Shown one piece after another: positions 60,950 through 61,817 of a stretch of DNA of 61,817 bases. Within the stretch, counting starts at the first letter, position 1. Every line of letters begins with the position of its first letter. The notes beneath the pieces were generated by a model. It saw only the letters and a list, made by a program, of their open reading frames with translations. It ran no database searches and was not told the origin of the DNA. The DNA is from an uncultured Pelagibacteraceae bacterium (GTDB lineage Bacteria; Pseudomonadota; Alphaproteobacteria; Pelagibacterales; Pelagibacteraceae): positions 1-61,817 of the forward strand of contig CACBHY010000006.1 of assembly GCA_902539165.1 (NCBI GenBank), in the 5' to 3' direction. The translations under genes were made by a program, and so were the position numbers.

Positions 60950-61817
60950 TTAATATTTATTTAAAATAGACTTATTGTTAATAAAGTTTATTTTCAAGTT
61001 TAAAAGATCATTAAATCTATTCACTGGGTCATTATTCAAACAAATTTTTTCAAATATTTTATATTTTTCTGAAAATTCATTTTTAATAAACTCATCTCCT
61101 TTTATCAGATTAACAATATAATTCTCTAATTCTTTTTCATTTTTTGCAAAAAAAGAAAGATTGTAATCTTGATATGGGGAACCGAATGTTTCTGAGGAAA
61201 GCTTCCACAATTCTATTGCTGGCGTTTTTGTAGATAGAGATTCCATGATTGATGCTGATCTAAAAAAATGTATTGAAAAATTAGAGCTTTTGCAAATCTC
61301 TTGCTGATGATCATTTGTTAGAATGAAGTTTAAATTTTTTTCGTTAATTAAAAAATTATTTAATTCATTCTGATTAGTATATGGATGCAATTTTACATAA
61401 ATTTCAAAAATCTTGTTTATCTTTTTTAAAATTAATTTAATTTTATCTAGTTGTTCAATAGCTTTTTCAAACCATTTTTCATCTGGTAGATCTCTTCTAT
61501 AAGACAAATATATTCTAAAAGTATTTGGTTTATATTTGATAGCTTGAATTTTTTCGATCCAATTATCAGCGTACCTTGGATATCCAATTATATATTGGTT
61601 TAACTCTGGATAAACTTTATTCCAATATCCTATATCGAGCTCATTAGAAAGTAATAAAAATTTATTTTTAATATTTGTTTTACTTACAACATTTGAAGAA
61701 ATCTGGGTTGGCTTAAGAGAACATGAGCTTGGAAAATAAAAAGTAGATGCATTTTGTTCAATACTAAATTGATTTTCCCAATTATTAAAAAGTTTATCAT
61801 AAGAAATAAATACACCA
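60950..61817 (-). CDS. Putative surface-glycan GT-B protein, 5' end outside window
   Basis: The frame is open from the window edge to the stop at 60950, so the visible part is about 288 residues, not only the 185 after the TTG at 61507. Visible blocks are FLLLSNELDIGYWNKVYP, YIGYPRYADNWIEKI-like and IYVKLHPYTNQNEL, then FSIHFFRSASIMESLSTKTPAIEL. The KLHP and SASIMES motifs resemble capsule/polyol-phosphate transferase-like GT-B proteins. Family not certain. It is followed directly by asnB. Confidence 0.6.
   Translation of the reverse strand, partial: GVFISYDKLFNNWENQFSIEQNASTFYFPSSCSLKPTQISSNVVSKTNIKNKFLLLSNELDIGYWNKVYPELNQYIIGYPRYADNWIEKIQAIKYKPNTFRIYLSYRRDLPDEKWFEKAIEQLDKIKLILKKINKIFEIYVKLHPYTNQNELNNFLINEKNLNFILTNDHQQEICKSSNFSIHFFRSASIMESLSTKTPAIELWKLSSETFGSPYQDYNLSFFAKNEKELENYIVNLIKGDEFIKNEFSEKYKIFEKICLNNDPVNRFNDLLNLKINFINNKSILNKY

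Noticed and set aside
22545..61817. Integrative element with integrase or attachment site
   Set aside because: No integrase, transposase, tRNA fragment or flanking direct repeat was found; the island looks maintained by homologous recombination.

Overview
The window looks like a chromosome segment of a SAR11-type alphaproteobacterium (Pelagibacterales). The evidence is extreme A/T richness, very short or overlapping gene junctions, a compact Tol-Pal cluster, a DUF1013/TrcR gene, a split-alpha (PntAA/PntAB/PntB) transhydrogenase, an aa3-oxidase subunit IV micro-gene and cysteine-free L31 and L36. No insertion sequence, integrase, CRISPR array or phage gene was seen. This assignment is inference from gene content; no phylogeny was run.

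Region 1 (1-8972, all minus strand) is core: tilS (cut by the window edge), cpoB/ybgF, pal, tolB, tolA, tolR, tolQ, ruvC, yebC, a YmdB-like phosphoesterase, 5-formyl-THF cyclo-ligase, zapA and a DUF4164 coiled-coil protein. A strong intrinsic terminator separates pal from cpoB.

Region 2 (9022-18594, all plus strand) is core metabolism and translation: tkt, gap, pgk, class I fba, thiE, efp, suhB-like, rpmE, trcR-like, rpsU and initiator tRNA. An O-antigen ligase/polymerase-like membrane protein begins at the base after the tRNA CCA. Region 3 (22492 down to 18584, minus strand) is 5S rRNA, rpmJ, the cox IV micro-gene, pntAA, pntAB, pntB and a transaldolase-family gene.

Region 4 (22545-61817, beyond the 5S gene and running off the window) is about 39 kb of surface-polysaccharide genes. 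It holds many glycosyltransferases, sugar-nucleotide enzymes, methyltransferases, an O-acyltransferase, an ABC flippase-like exporter, asparagine synthetase and several broken genes. Recognisable nucleotide-sugar routes are GDP-mannose to GDP-4-keto-6-deoxymannose to GDP-fucose (gmd, fcl) or possibly GDP-perosamine (a Per-like aminotransferase), the first two steps toward pseudaminic acid (pseB, pseC), a UDP-glucuronate-4-epimerase-like enzyme, and a C-methylated deoxysugar branch. A WecA/MraY-like transferase could start lipid-linked glycan assembly, with export by the ABC protein and possible ligation by the region 2 ligase.

The 5S gene points away from the island, and no 16S or 23S gene is in the window. 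This matches the known SAR11 hypervariable region 2, which lies between 23S and 5S and splits the rRNA operon. A promoter-like element sits just in front of the 5S gene. The most novel-looking items are that orphan 5S-rpmJ unit, the rpsU leader with a probable ATT start, a Rieske-less CMAH-like metallo-hydrolase beside pseB/pseC, a YLDPGTGS micro-protein/methyltransferase/sulfatase-fold/GT2 cassette, and a tandem pair of fucosyltransferase-like genes.
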